Of a DNA stretch of 64,000 nt, positions 47,079 to 59,630 are shown piece after piece. A program made the position numbers and the translations under genes. The DNA comes from Adenanthera pavonina (lineage: Eukaryota; Streptophyta; Magnoliopsida; Fabales; Fabaceae): the NCBI GenBank assembly GCA_026686845.1, contig JAIVEN010000021.1:14216001-14280000 (forward strand), in the 5' to 3' direction. The notes beneath the pieces were generated by a model. It saw only the letters and a list, made by a program, of their open reading frames with translations, did no database searches and was not told the origin of the DNA. How positions within the stretch are numbered: the stretch's first letter is position 1; the number at the start of each line of letters is the position of its first letter.

Positions 47079-48825
47079 GTCCTCTCTTGTTAGTAGAGGA
47101 ATCCTTGGGAACCCATTTCATCCCATTGCCATTTCCTTTCTTCCTGAATATACAGTTGGAGGACGTACTACCCTTCTTATTACAGAAGTGGCAAGTGGAG
47201 AAAGGGCCAGAGGAAAGAGATGCATGTATGAAATAATGACTATAATATTTATTCTTTTGATTTCTAGGGGCTGGGAATGACTCTATGTTTTGAGTTGCTT
47301 TAAGGCTATTAGCATGCACAAAGTTTCTTAGGTGAAGGTTTTGTTTCTTAGTTTTCAATTTCTCCTTGACCGCACATGGGTTATATCCCAGACCAATTTT
47401 GTTCTGACTTACAATTTGGTTTCCTAGTAATACTTTCAGCATATCCTTACCTCTAGTGAGTTTGGTTATTGTCTTATGGAGATAATTATTCTTATCTCTC
47501 AACTCAATGTATGAGACACAAATAGAAGTGGGAGAAGAAAAAAACTAAGAAGCAATGCAAGATGTATGAGACTCACTTTCAAGCTTGTGTATTTTCCTTT
47601 TAGCTTGACTTAGTTGTTTGGACACTGTGACAAATTCAGTCATCAATTCATTAAATGCATCATGCAGTTCTTTGTAAAAAGGCTTGGAGTCATTTACCTT
47701 AGAATCACTGTCACTATCTCGGTTGTGATTTTTCTCCTTCTCTGCAACCTCTTGAGCCATCAGACATAAGTTAGCAATTTCATAATCTCTTGCTGCTTTC
47801 TCTTTATCTGAACTATCTCCCCAGATGGAAGATATGAAAGCTTTCTTCTTTTTCCCTTTGTCACCCTTTTTGTCCTTCCCTTGTTTCTTGCTTAGCAAAG
47901 GACATTCCCATTTGATATGCCCAGGTTTCTTGCATTCATAACATATGATGGAGTTTTTGTTTTCTTTCTTGCTACTAGTGGCTCAATCTTTCTTTGCAAA
48001 TCTTCTGAATTTCATGTTTCCATACATTTTTCCAAATTTCCTTACCAACATGGCGATTGTTTCTTCATCTACCTCAGCATCCTCCTCTAAATCATCATCA
48101 TCATGTGATTTTTCTTTGAGAGCCAAACACTTCTTCTTCTTGTTAGATTAAGTAGATTCCTTGAGAGCCTTCAACATTCCTTTATATTCTTCAAGACTCC
48201 TAAAGAGGCTGTCACAAATGTCATAGATTCCCCCCCTAGCTTCCTCTATTGCAGTCTCCTTTGATTGCCACTCAATGGGTAAAGCTCTAAGAATCTTTCT
48301 GACTTTCTCAGACTTGGTGTATTTCTTTCCAAGGCTCTTCAGTTGATTCACAATGAAGGTGAATCTCTTTTGCAGATCCTTGTTATTCTCACCCTCTTTC
48401 ATCTTGAAGCTTTCATAATCTCCAATGCACGTATTCAGCTTATTTTCTCTCACGCTGGTTGTCCTTTCATGAGTAGTCTCCAAAGTGTCCCACATGCCTT
48501 TGGTTGTTGTACATTAAGACACTTTGTGGAACTCATCTTGATTGAGAGCACTGACCAGACAATGCTTAACTTTAAAGTGGAGAAGGACCCTTCTCCTATC
48601 CTTCTTGTTCCATTCCTCTTCAGGTTTCTCTCTGTATTTCCCATCGTCTTGTAGTTTCATTAGAACAAAATCTCCTTTCTGAATGACCAACCAAATATCC
48701 AAATCAATAGATTGAAGGTAAATCTGCATCCTCATCTTCTAATACCAATAATGTTCTCCACTGAAACTAGGACGTTTGTTGGTGTTATGTCCTTGCGGAA
48801 GAATGCCTTCACCAAAGCTAGACAT
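47044..48825 (-). pseudogene. gag: E5 gag, broken
   Basis: It starts at the ATG at 48825 (MSSFGEGILPQGHNTN) and has the retrotransposon Gag region (MRMQIYLQSIDLDIW, LNTCIGDYESFKM). A knuckle remnant reads CYECKKPGHIKWECP near 47945-47900. The acidic and coiled-coil parts follow, then a second knuckle (CHFCNKKGSTSSNC, about 47180; S replaces H at its His position). It stops at 47044-47046. Stops are present near 48740, 48515, 48150, 47990 and 47545. Frame and length otherwise follow E3 gag. Confidence 0.85.
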
Positions 48826-48865
48826 GTCTTCTCCCAGATTGTTAATCCTTTAATTGGGAGTCTCG

Positions 48866-48877
48866 GCTCTGATACCA
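48866..48877 (-). other. E5 primer binding site for initiator tRNA-Met
   Basis: On the minus strand this reads TGGTATCAGAGC, 2 bp after the LTR end. It is identical to the E3 site. Confidence 0.9.
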
Positions 48878-48879
48878 CT

Positions 48880-50608
48880 TGTTAGTTTAACTAGCTTCCC
48901 AAGATGGGGGGTGAATTGGGAAGATTGAAAATTTTCTGCAAAGACAAAATACAATAGTGTTACTAAAAGGTAACTAAAAATAGAGTATAAGAAATAAAGA
49001 GTAAAAGGAAGAGAACTCAGTAGTTTATCCTGGTTCAGTCTATTTCACTTGACCTACGCCCAGTCCTTAAGCCACCACTTAGGATTTTTCCACTATCTCT
49101 TGCAAGATTTGAATGGGTTCTAGCAATGACCGCAGTATAATACCAACCTGAACTTTGAACTGAAACAAGTTCTCTCACTCTTCTCACTCAAGAGTAAGAC
49201 TATCTCCCTTAGTGTAATCTCATACTAAATACTCTCTACAAGTGTGTAGATATTTACAGAATGAACACTTTCTCAAAAGAGTAGATATAAAAGTTAAGAT
49301 ACAATGAATGAGCAAAATAAAGGGTAGGTAAGCCTTGAATGAATCAATAAATGAATCAACAGAGTTTTGGTGTGTATGTTGTTTTTCTCATGCCCAACAA
49401 CTTAAATGAGATCCATTTTATAGTCTTGGGATAAAACTATCCATTGGAAATAAAGATTAGCCATTACTCTCAGTAAAATAGCTGTTTACTTACCGCATTA
49501 AATGTATCTGACAGAGGTTATGTGGATAACCTCCTCAAGTTATGCGAATACTGGGTAACTATTTGCCTTTGTTTTCAACATAGAGCTTTTCGTTATGCAG
49601 ATAACCTAGCTAGGTTGTACAGATAACGTACTACCTAGAATGACTAAATTTTAACTCAAAATTATTTTCATGAAAACCACTCAGTTATTAGGATAACATT
49701 AAGTTTTTCTCAAACTGAGCTTTTGTGAAACTTAGGTTATCAGGATAACCTCCCAAGATTATGCGGATAACATGTTTTGTTAAAGAGAAGCTTTTAGTCC
49801 TGTAACATAGGTTATGTAGATAATCTCCCTAGGATATGCGGATAACCTACTAGCCCAAGGGAAGTTCAATTATTCTAAAATATAGGTTATGCAAATAACC
49901 TCCCTAGGTTATGCTAATAACATTTTAATAGAGAAGAGTCCAAATACTCTATAACACACATTATGAGGATAGCCTCCCTAGGTTATGCGAATAACAGGCT
50001 GTATAGTACCACTTACCTTCACTGTTCACTTCCTTATGTGGACAAGGTGCCAACCTTATTAGGATAACCACCTGGATAGACTTGAGAACTTGATCCCCAA
50101 GCTGTGTTATGTGGATAACCTCAATCCCTTTTCATGAAATTGAAGAATAGACTTTGGAAAAGCTTTGAGATTGAGTCTTTATCCCCATAACCTTAAATGG
50201 TTATGCATATAAGGTAAGACATTATCTTGAAAACAGGGTAAACACTTAGAAACATCTCTGAAATTGAGATCTTATCCCCGTAAGCTAAAACATTTTCATG
50301 AAAATCGATTGAATACTTAGAATCAGTTTGAAATTGAAGCTTTCTCCTTATAAGATAACTTTTTCGTGAAAACCATTTTGAAATCATGAGCTAATCATTA
50401 ATCATTCAGTTAGTTATCTCATTTAACGTTAGGTGAATTGAAATTCAAAGCTTAACTACCTTCTTTTACAAATAGTTTCCTAAAACATGTGAAACAACTC
50501 TTCAATCTCTAGGAAACTCCAACTTTGTTTTTTATTTCTCTTGTGTTCCTTTGATATTGGATCTCCAAGCTCATTTGTTTTAGAATTATCAAAACATCTG
50601 AATTAATA
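48880..50608 (-). repeat. E5 5' LTR
   Basis: The 1,729 bp LTR starts TATTAATTCAGATG (50608) and ends CTAACA (48880). A TATA-like sequence (ctataaaa on the minus strand) is at about 49415-49423. Six motif pairs have exact 22-bp starts: 49516/49538, 49591/49613, 49735/49757, 49810/49832, 49885/49907 and 49959/49981. Each pair is a GGTTATGCGNATAACC-like dyad, a 6-bp linker (often TCCCTA) and a second dyad. Confidence 0.9.
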
Positions 50609-51917
50609 TGTTCAATCTAAGGCAACAACTCAGTTGAAGAGGATGAAGATAAGGAAGAGATTGCCAACATATGCTTGATGGCACATGCTGCAGAAGGACC
50701 TAAGAATTCATTTGATAGTGAAAATGAAGATAAGGTAAATGATTCTGACCCTTCTTATTTTCAATTACTTGATGCATTTTATGAACTACATGATGAAGTC
50801 ATCATGACTGCAAAAGAGTTAAAACTAGCTAAGAAGAAGATTAACAAGCTAGAATCAGAATGTAAAATGTCTGACATTATATCTCAGCATAAAGTTGAAT
50901 CTACCTATTGTGCATCATCCATTGAGCTTAAGAAAAACAATGAATATCTTCTCAAAAGCCTAGCTAATCTTACAAAAGGTAAAGATATACTGTATGCATT
51001 GCTAGATAGTCAGAGGTTTGCACAAGGTAAAGCTGGTCTTGGTTGTGACCCTTGTGTAGTTAAGGAAAAGATTAAGAAGAAAAACCAAAATCTATATATG
51101 AGGCATTTTGTACATACAGATGGGTATAAGAAGAAATGTTACTCTTCAAAAACTATTGAAACTTATACCCAATCCAAACATGTGAAACAAAAATATTATT
51201 TGCATTGCTTTCTTTCTACATCTTAATTTAGCAGTCCCTTTGATTCTGACCCTTCTTATTTTCAATTACTTGATGCATTTTATGAACTACATGATGAAGT
51301 CATCATGACTGCAAAAGAGTTAAAACTAGCTAAGAAGAAGATTAACAAGCTAGAATCAGAATGTAAAATGTCTGACATTATATCTCAGCATAAAGTTGAA
51401 TCTACCTATTGTGCATCATCCATTGAGCTTAAGAAAAACAATGAATATCTTCTCAAAAGCCTAGCTAATCTTACAAAAGGTAAAGATATACTGTATGCAT
51501 TGCTAGATAGTCAGAGGTTTGCACAAGGTAAAGCTGGTCTTGGTTGTGACCCTTGTGTAGTTAAGGAAAAGATTAAGAAGAAAAACCAAAATCTATATAT
51601 GAGGCATTTTGTACATACAGATGGGTATAAGAAGAAATGTTACTCTTCAAAAACTATTGAAACTTATACCCAATCCAAACATGTGAAACAAAAATATTAT
51701 TTGCATTGCTTTCTTTCTACATCTTAATTTAGCAGTCCCTTTATTACCTGCCGCTTCTATAATAAGAAGGAACACATTTCCAGTTCATGTTCCTTAAGGA
51801 AAAACTAGACTTAGCAAAAAGATAGAATGGGTTCCTAAAAGCACATTTGTACCTAGAAAGAATGCTACTAACAGAAAAGGACCCAAATGGATTTGGGTAC
51901 CTAAGCAGAAAGACTAA
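50609..51917 (+). pseudogene. gag: E4 gag, C-terminal part
   Basis: It resumes after E5 with a GNNS-like stretch and the acidic EEDEDKEEIANICLM segment. The coiled-coil region KELKLAKKKINKLESE and the CDPCVVKEKIKKKNQNLYM region follow, then a decayed second knuckle (CRFYNKKEHISSSC, Y in place of the second Cys). It ends at TAA 51915-51917. A stop at about 51224 falls at the end of the first copy of a 501-bp tandem duplication. The pol frame is in -1, as in other copies. Confidence 0.84.
50741..51742 (+). repeat. Perfect 501-bp tandem duplication in E4 gag
   Basis: Copies are 50741-51241 and 51242-51742, joined without a spacer at 'gcagtcccttt|gattctgaccc'. I found no difference on reading, and the encoded 140-residue segments are identical. 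The unit is 167 codons long, so it keeps frame, but each copy ends with a stop. Such identity inside an otherwise decayed gene means a very recent duplication or an assembly artefact. Confidence 0.9.
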
Positions 51918-53615
51918 AATTTGTTTTGCAAGTACATCTTAAAGCTAGCAAGAGCAACAAATGGTACATAGATAGTGCATGCTCAAGACATATGACTGGT
52001 GATAAGGAAAAGTTCATCACTCTTAGAGATAAAAAAGGAGGAAAAGTGACCTTGAGAGGTGACTAATATGGAAAAGTGGTTGGCATTGGCATTGTGGGTA
52101 GAAATCTAGAGACATCCGTAAAAGAAGTGCTATTTGTAATTGGTTTCAACCACAACTTGTTGAGTGTGAGTCAGACCTACGACAAAGGAAATTAGATACT
52201 GTTTGACTCAGAATTCTGCTTGGTCATCAGAAAAAAGTGAACACAAGATTATCCTTAAAGCTTAAAGGGATGATAACTACTATACTATTGATTTAGATAG
52301 ACTTCCTAATTTAGATTCCATGTGTTTAATCAGTAAAGATAATGACAGTTAGTTATGACATAGAAGACTAGCATATGTTAACATGAAACAATTAAATAAG
52401 TTAATTAAAAATAAGTTAGTTACTGGTTTACTCAAGATTTTTTTGGAAAAAGATAGAGAATATGATGCCTATCTTAAAGGGAAACAAACTAAGTCCTCTT
52501 TTAAATCTAAAAATGTCATCTCTACATATAGACCACTACAGTTGCTACATATGGACTTGATAGGTCCATCTAGAGTAAAACGTATCAGTGGAAATCTATA
52601 TGTGTTAGGGATAGTAGATGACTATTCTAGATTTACTTGGACTTTATTTCTTTCCTTTAAAGATGAGACATTTGATGCATTTGTAAGCTTAGCTAAAAAA
52701 ATGCAAAATGAGGAAGGTATTTTCATTGTGTTTATCAGGTCTGATTATGAAGGAGAATTCAAAAACTCAAGCTTCTTGGAGTACTGTGAAGAACATGAAA
52801 TTGAGCACAAATTCTCAACTCCAAGAACACCTCAACAAAATAGCATGGTGGAGAGAACCTTGGCAGAAATGGCAAGAGCAATGTTGAATGAGAAAGAGCT
52901 TCCTTAATACTTCTGGGTTGATATAGTGAACACAGCAAGCTACATCATCAATAGAGCTTACATCAGACCAATATTGGGGAAGACACCTTATGAGCTCTAC
53001 AAAGGAAGGAAGCCAAATCTCTCACACCTGCACGTGTTTGGATGCAAGTGCCTCATTCACGATAATGGAAAAAAGAATCTGGGTATGTTTGATGCCAAAT
53101 CAAATGAATGTGTATTCCTTGGCTATTATAGTAGGAGCAAAGCATATAGAGTATTTAATAAAAAGTCTAGGACTATAAAAGAATTTGTGCATGTAGTCTT
53201 CGTTGAAAATGAAACAGTTTCTAAACTTGTCTTAGATAAGGATGAAACTGTTTCTAATTTTAAAAACATGAACCTCTCTAAGGAAAATAAAACCGAACCT
53301 CCAAAAATATCAGAATCTATTGTTGTGGATGAAGAAGATATTTAGGAGAAAGATCTAAAATTTGAAGATAATGAAGAAATTTCTCAAGAACTCCCTAGAG
53401 CTTGGAGATATCAAAGGAGTCATCCTGTTGATCAAGTGGTTTAGGATGTTTAGGGGAATGTTAAGACCAGAAGACAACTTAGGGACCAAATCAATAACAG
53501 TGCATTTATTTCTCAGATGGAACCTAAGTGTATTGAAGAAGTCTTAACAGACGAATACTAGACATTAGCTATGTAAAAAGAATTGAATTAGTTTGGGACT
53601 TAGTGCCTAGGCCCA
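51905..53615 (+). pseudogene. pol: E4 pol part 1: protease and integrase
   Basis: The -1 frame start resembles LQVHLKASKSNKWYIDSACSRHMTGD. The GAG-pre-integrase region follows, with HRRLAYVNMKQL (about 52350). The integrase core has MDLIGPSRVK, then RSDYEGEFKN (H and G of the usual motif changed) and a shortened NSMVERT segment. The C-terminal integrase region reads YELYKGRKPNLSHLHVFGCKC (about 52985). Several nonsense codons occur (for example near 52065, 52350, 52906, 53343, 53444 and 53560). It ends at LVPRP just before the CACTA-like insertion. Confidence 0.85.
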
Positions 53616-53639
53616 ACTACGCCAGTTTTGAGATTTATT

Positions 53640-53925
53640 GACGCTCAATAATTAGCATTTTTTGAGGAAACGTTAACAAAAAGGAAGGCGGAGTTAACTT
53701 TTATTAGCGTTTCTAGAGAAAAGAGCAGATAAATACTTTTAGTTAATGTCTATTTGGTTAAATGCCATGTAAAGTTACCTACCTTAGTTGGCGTTTAATG
53801 GTATAAAACAAATACATTTTTAGCAAAACTTTTGTTGGTGTTCATTGTATTAAATGGCAACTAAAGTTGTACATATTACTTAGCGTTTATTCAGTAAAAC
53901 GCCAACTAAGTTATGCTCTATTAAT
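53640..53925. repeat. Left subterminal repeats of the CACTA-like element
   Basis: Copies and variants of TTAGTTGGCGTTT and its complement AAACGCCAACTAA occur, for example near 53787-53801 and 53880-53911. They match those at the right end. Such repeats are usually transposase binding sites in CACTA elements. Confidence 0.7.
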
Positions 53926-56900
53926 TTATTTTTTTAAAAAATATTGCTTTAATTTGAAATTCCAGATCGAGTAGCAAGCGAAAAACTTCTCCACCCTTGA
54001 ATCAAGCTTGCTCCTTTTTTCCTTCTTGTCCTCCCATAGTGTAATTTTCATTGCTTCGTGTCTCCACCATTGTGATTGAAAGAATATGTTGTCCCCTTTC
54101 TTCGTTGACCTCTGTCTCTAATTGAAATAGAGAAACCCTCATTTTGCAAAGCAGAAAAAGAAGAAGTAGAAAAATTGTTCAGCAAATCTCTAGCAAGAAG
54201 GAAGAATATGAAATGGGTTCGATTCCCACGAATGTCGGTGTTCCCCTCTACTCAACCAGGTGCTCTGTGCGATTATTCTGCTCAACTCAGTTAGCACCCT
54301 ATCTTTTTGCCATATCGGTAATAAAGATTCTCCTTTTACTTATTGTGGTAGTTTCCACTCCAAATTTCCAGTCTATCCCTCTCTAGTTCTATGATCCAAG
54401 TGTGTCTTTTTAAGTTAAATACATAATTGAAGATGTTTGGCTTTAATTGTTATCCAACACTTTGATTCTCCTATCTTGTTCATTCCATCTTCAATTTTGT
54501 TTAAAGGGAGTTTTGGCTATCTTATCCATGAGAAGCATATTCCTTGTACTTTTTATCTTGTTCCCTGTAGCTCCTTTATGACGATGATTAATGTTGGTAG
54601 AGTCAATCTTTTACTGATTTATATATGTTCTAAAGTTAGGGCCAACGAAAGTGTTGATGCCCTAGGACATGTTCTTCCTCATATAATGACTTTGTTAGAG
54701 GATAAATTTATTAGAGTTTTAAACATTTATATTAGTTAATAATTCTTCTTGTGTCTGTTGTCTCGATAATTTTGTTGTGGGTGGTTTGTCTACTTAATAA
54801 TCATTGATTTGGCTCAAGAAAGAAAGAGAAAGAGAATAACACATATATAAGATAAAATTGATATGTAGTTGAAGGTTTTTTTTAATAGGCATACATGCAA
54901 ATGCAGTACTAATAAATGAGGTCATTGCCAACTCAAGGAAACAGCTTTAGAGAAAAAAGATGTCTTAATTTGATATTAGGGTACACAAAATATGATCAAA
55001 AGGGTGGATCCCTGGACATAGGAACAGTGAAAAGAAGAAGAATTAGTAAGGCGTCAAATATGAGATCTTGGTTAGAAGAAAAAGTGGTCAAACCAATGGT
55101 GCACCCAATCATGGTGTACATTTAGAATCTATAGGTTGAAAATATTTGGGGGGAGGAGACAATCGCATTACATACCATACAATCTTACTATTATTTTGAT
55201 GCCTAAACAAACCAGAATATGAATTGAGGATTTTGTGTAGGTGGGGTAAGTCATGCATACATCCAAAAGGTAATGTTGGAAGTGAAAGGAAAGGAATTAA
55301 AATGAAGAGTTAATTTTTGTTGATGGCTATTATTGGTATATTTATAAATTTCAAACTAAATGTTACTCTTTAATAGTCAAATCTATAGGAGTCATTTTAG
55401 ATTTGCTATTTGTGCACTCAAGTTTCTCTTCATTGATTACTTTGTGTTCTTTGAAGAAAAAGAAAAAGAAAAAAAAAAGGTCTAAGTACATTCTAGTCAT
55501 GTTTATATTGATGCAATATCTAGTTGTCATTTTCTATATATAATTGAATTGCTGAAATAAACTATTATTGAAAATTTTTAAAATTTCACATCAACAAGAC
55601 TTGTTTCTGCTTGGCTATTTGTACTCTTGGCTCCTTGGAATTCTTCCATTGTCTAGAAAAAAGCATAAGAAAAAAAAGAAGATTGGCGTAATAACAATAC
55701 ATTAAGATTTTTTTTAACAACAATGCTCTTTCTATTTGTCTTCTGCTAAATATATATTTGAAATGCTCTAATTTTCTCATGAAGTACATGGTCACTATTT
55801 TTTCATTTTTTAATTTCTTTAATATTCAAACAAAATGAATTGACATGAAGAATCAAAAAAGAAGAAAGAATAGCTGAGGAGGACACTAATGGAAATGATC
55901 AAAGCAAAGCTATAGTTGTGCCCTTGGTAAGATTGGATGGTGAAAGGGAAATCACATAAAGGTCCTTTGATAATTTAGATTTTCAAATAGTTATTTCGGA
56001 GTCTTTAAGTTTAAGGCTCACCACTCATGTCATGTTATATACCCCCTTTAATTAAGGGGAAAAAATATGTCTCAAAGAAGCTGCTACAGTCACTAGAATG
56101 TCACTTTTCAAATGAGCATGCATAAACCTGCTATATTATGTTGGCACTTTTTGGTGTTGTTTTCATTTTTTTCATTATGTTGGCACTTTTATTTGAGTTT
56201 TCATCATAGAAATATGGCTAAGAAATGTTTTTTCCCTTGGTTATTTTGTCAAATTTTCAGGTTTTGGAAGTAGTGTTGCTTTCAAGAATACAATGATTAG
56301 AGTAGAGATTGATTGACTTAGAACCTCTTCTGATCGAGTATGTGAACATAGTAACTAACTAACTATATTTATGTTGGTTCTTTGTGTGTATGCACAGTCT
56401 TGTGCATGTTACTTTTTAATTTATTTGTTTTCTGTAACTTTGAAAAATAGTTGTTCCTAGACCTGCCAATGGACCAAAATGTCATGGGAATTCTTCATTT
56501 TTCTTGAGAGTAAGAGTTAAGGATGAGAGAAAAATTGAAGGGACTTAAATGAATTGTAGAAGTTAGAGTGTTGGCATACTACCAAGGATGACAGAAATTC
56601 TGCAGATTATGGGATATTGTAGGGACCACCTTAAATCAGGGAAATTTCCAGATGGGGTGGCACAAACTAAAAAACTCCCCAAAGGTCAGTTTCAAGACAC
56701 GGGCAAATATTATACCCCCAAACCGTAAGGTCCTAGACCAATAGATCATGTCACATTACACATGTACCCTAGAGATTTTTATACACATGCAATTATTTGA
56801 ATGTCTACTTTTTCCATTTTCTTTCTAATTTTAATTAGAAAAATAAAAGGCAAAGTCACTACTAACCCCAAAAGGATAAGCTCATTTCAATCTTTTGACT

Positions 56901-57690
56901 CTGAAGCTTTTTCAATCACTTAATCCCTTTCTTTGCTCAATGATCAATGCTCACTACCATGCATGCTATTCAGCCCTGTTCTTTTCTTCTTCTCCTTAAT
57001 CCCCTTCTTTACTCAATGATCAGTGCTCACTGCCATGCATGCTATTCAGCCCTGTTCTTTTCTTCTTCTCCTGATTTCATTCTTTCTAATCTGGTCAGCC
57101 ATGCCATTGAGCTATTCAGCTTATTACCTCATCGTATGTTCAACTTCAGTTATCTCAATATCACCAATGTGTTTTTTGCCACTATGTTTCAATTGAAACA
57201 GATATGATTCTTTTACCATAACTCCTTTTGTCCTTGGGTTCTATTGATTATTTAAATAGATATCCAGAATCCAGATTTCTTTAGTTTTTTCTCCTTTACA
57301 TCCTTTGTTTTTCCTTTGAAAGTTGAAGTTTCAAAATTTCTGGAATATCATAGTTTCTCTTGTAAATACTATTTCAATTAGTGTTTGTGTATTTTGGAAT
57401 ACTGCTTTCTAAATATATTTCTGGACTTTTTACCTTATTTTCTTAAATTTATTCCAATTTATACTATATTTCTTAAGGTAAAGGAAAAGGATGCAGGGAG
57501 TGGAAAAAGACAAGGAGGAGATCAGTGGATGGGGATGGGGAGTAGGGTAAAGCCCCTAACCTACAAGGATGCCATCCTTAGTCCTTAACTTTGTAACTTT
57601 AAAACAATAGTCCTTGTCATTGGTTCCTTGATTGGTTTATGAATTGTTCTTTAAAATTAGATTTATGAATTGTTCTTTAAACTTAAATTT
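53926..57690. other. Interior of the CACTA-like element, no recognised gene
   Basis: AT-rich, with short open frames (for example 54437-54739 and 54916-55125) that I do not recognise. A 76-bp unit is tandemly repeated once at about 56936-57087 ('catgcatgctattcagccct' twice). The stretch may include more captured host DNA, but I cannot identify a source. Confidence 0.5.
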
Positions 57691-57697
57691 TGTGTAG

Positions 57698-58845
57698 GGT
57701 ACATGAAAAAGTACATGCTATCGAAAGTCAAGATGGAGCATCATTTATTAGACTTTTTAGTGCTGCCCTATGTCTTGGCATTATCTCTAGAAGAAGAGTA
57801 CACTTTGAAGCTATCAAGTATGAGAAAGAGAGAAATGCAAGATTTTTATCTCCTTTTGAATACTCAGCAGCCACGATTGCAGCAGCAGTTGATGCTATGT
57901 GCTCAATGGAGGTGGTAATATTTACTAATAGGCCATGCTGTGAATTTCTTTGACTTGGTTGTCTCTGTCTGTCTCCCTATGAATGAAGTGGTCTTTCTTA
58001 TATGTTGATTGTTATGTTAGGATGTTTATCTTAACATTTAAATTTTATGCTACAAGAGAATGAAAATGATTTCTTACTTCCTTTGTGGTGTCAATGGTAT
58101 TGGCTTATGGCTCTGAGCAGTCAGGTAAATAGTCATGGAATACACTCAAGATGGATATGGAGATGGAATGGTTACCTTATTCAGGTTTACAATTCCCTTA
58201 AAGCCCACTAAATTTTTTTTAAAGAAAACCTTCTTCTTGATGTAAATAAAGCATCTCAAATACTTAATCCACCTCAAATATGGATTCATAAAATTCAATG
58301 TTTCTTGTTTTATTTTATTAGTATACAGTTATTGGTGAAGAAGGTCTTGCTATTTTGCTTGTGTGTGGTTTTGGTGCTTTCTAGGAGAATTACCATGACA
58401 ATATACATAGTGTAGCTAGAGCTAGAAATCGAGTATAGGCACTTACAATGTTAGGATTTGGCAAAATAAAATAGCCAAATGTCATCTACTCTGAGCTTTC
58501 GTGGGCTGAACTATTGAGAGATTTTATCATTAACATCGTGGGTAAACCAGTCCACCTTATTGGTTACTCAATTGGTTGTAAGTTCTAAATGTAATTGGAC
58601 ACCTTGTAGCTAAAATATTATTGCCTTTCACACGTGCATACTACTTATGACTCTGTTTCAATTCACTTGTACTAGTCTATTCTAACTTTTGATGATGGGT
58701 TGATTTTTTAATTGTTACCATTTCCCATCTAGGTTATTTGGCTGCTAATGTTGCTCATAGTTGGCATACTTTGATCAAATATGTTGTCCTGATTAATAAT
58801 GCTGGCAATATCATTCCAAGATATGCATTAGTGCCATTATCTAAA
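57698..58845 (+). pseudogene. Captured gene fragment: photolyase/alpha-beta hydrolase-type, with introns
   Basis: Four exon-like blocks with splice-like borders are seen. 57698-57911 follows TTTTGTGTAG (VHEKVHAIESQDGASFIRL...). 58095-58184 ends CAG|GT (WYWLMALSSQ...WRWNGYLIQ). 58322-58577 has an LLVCGFGAF block and a nucleophile-elbow GYSIG. 58733-58845 reads YLAANVAHSW...VVLINNAGNI. These resemble the C-terminal half of plant proteins that join a photolyase-like and an alpha/beta-hydrolase domain (Arabidopsis At4g25290 type, recognised from memory). Three TAG codons fall in the third block and one splice acceptor looks lost, so it is dead. Retained introns mean it was captured as DNA rather than through mRNA. 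It lies wholly inside the CACTA-like element. Confidence 0.75.
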
Positions 58846-58849
58846 GTAA

Positions 58850-59630
58850 GTGTCTTTCAGAATGAGTGAAGTTCTTCCTTAACAAGTGTAAAATACATTA
58901 TAGTACTATTTTCAATGGTTTTTTTAAAAAAAAAATCTGACAATTCATTTATCTTGCTATTGTTAAATTTTATAAGGTGTAATTTACTTTTCATAAATGC
59001 ACAATTGTTCTACACCTCAGTTTTTTTATTATAAATATGATCACATAGAGAATAAATATTTTCACAAAATAATATCTTTATCCATTGGACAGGGATTGTT
59101 GTCTTGATTTTTGAAACCGTGACAAGACAAGATTAAAAAACTACAAAAGCACTTAGTATAAATATGATCAGATAGAGAAAAAAATTGCAATGAAGGACAA
59201 GATGAAGTGATGAATTCCATACATTTTTGAAACCATCATGGCTGTGTAGTTTTCTTGAATGCATAGAACCTTCCAAAAGCACTTAGTATAATAGTAAATT
59301 GATCTTAAAATTAGGTTTTCATGATTCGCATTGTCCTTATATGAGATTTACATCAAGCCCTGCAAGGTTTATGAACTTTGTCCATACATTTCTTCAGCTA
59401 TTGTTTTGTTGATTATAACTTACGTATGGAGCAAAATTATTAGATTATTTCATTTAAAAACTATTTGTAATTGATTAATAAATATTCAGGATAGACAAAC
59501 TTCAAGTGCTTCCTGGTTGAAAATCCTGCATTTATTTCATGACTTTTATTTCATGATTCCATTTATTTTTCACAAAAAAAAAACATACAAGTTATATAAG
59601 AAAAAAATAACCTGACGTATAAAAAAATGT
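58850..59630. other. Non-coding stretch in the CACTA-like element
   Basis: AT-rich with A- and T-runs. Possibly intron or flanking DNA of the captured gene. No exon was recognised. 'ttccaaaagcacttagtata' and 'acaaaagcacttagtataa' near 59142-59290 form a short imperfect direct repeat. Confidence 0.45.

Larger units (their letters stand above)
40493..50608 (-). mobile_element. E5: Sirevirus-like element of a second subfamily, inserted in E4 gag
   Basis: The 10,116 bp element lies on the minus strand: 5' LTR (50608-48880), primer site, gag, pol, spacer, ORF3, and a truncated 3' LTR (40700-40493). Flanks are TCTTC (40488-40492) and TGTTC (50609-50613), a 5-bp duplication with one mismatch. Both termini now read TATTA, which fits TG/CA ends altered by C-to-T change. 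The coding regions resemble E2/E3, but the non-coding regions carry a different motif (GGTTATGCGNATAACC). Confidence 0.88.

Noticed and set aside
54195..54260. tRNA-like B-box GGTTCGATTCCCAC
   Set aside because: No A-box, acceptor pairing or cloverleaf could be built around it. It is a chance match or a remnant at most.
54437..55125. Possible second captured gene in the CACTA-like element
   Set aside because: The open frames are short and I recognise no family. No splice-bounded exon series is visible.
57698..58845. Functional host hydrolase gene
   Set aside because: Three in-frame stops, a lost splice acceptor, a missing N-terminal region and location inside a transposon all argue for a dead captured fragment.
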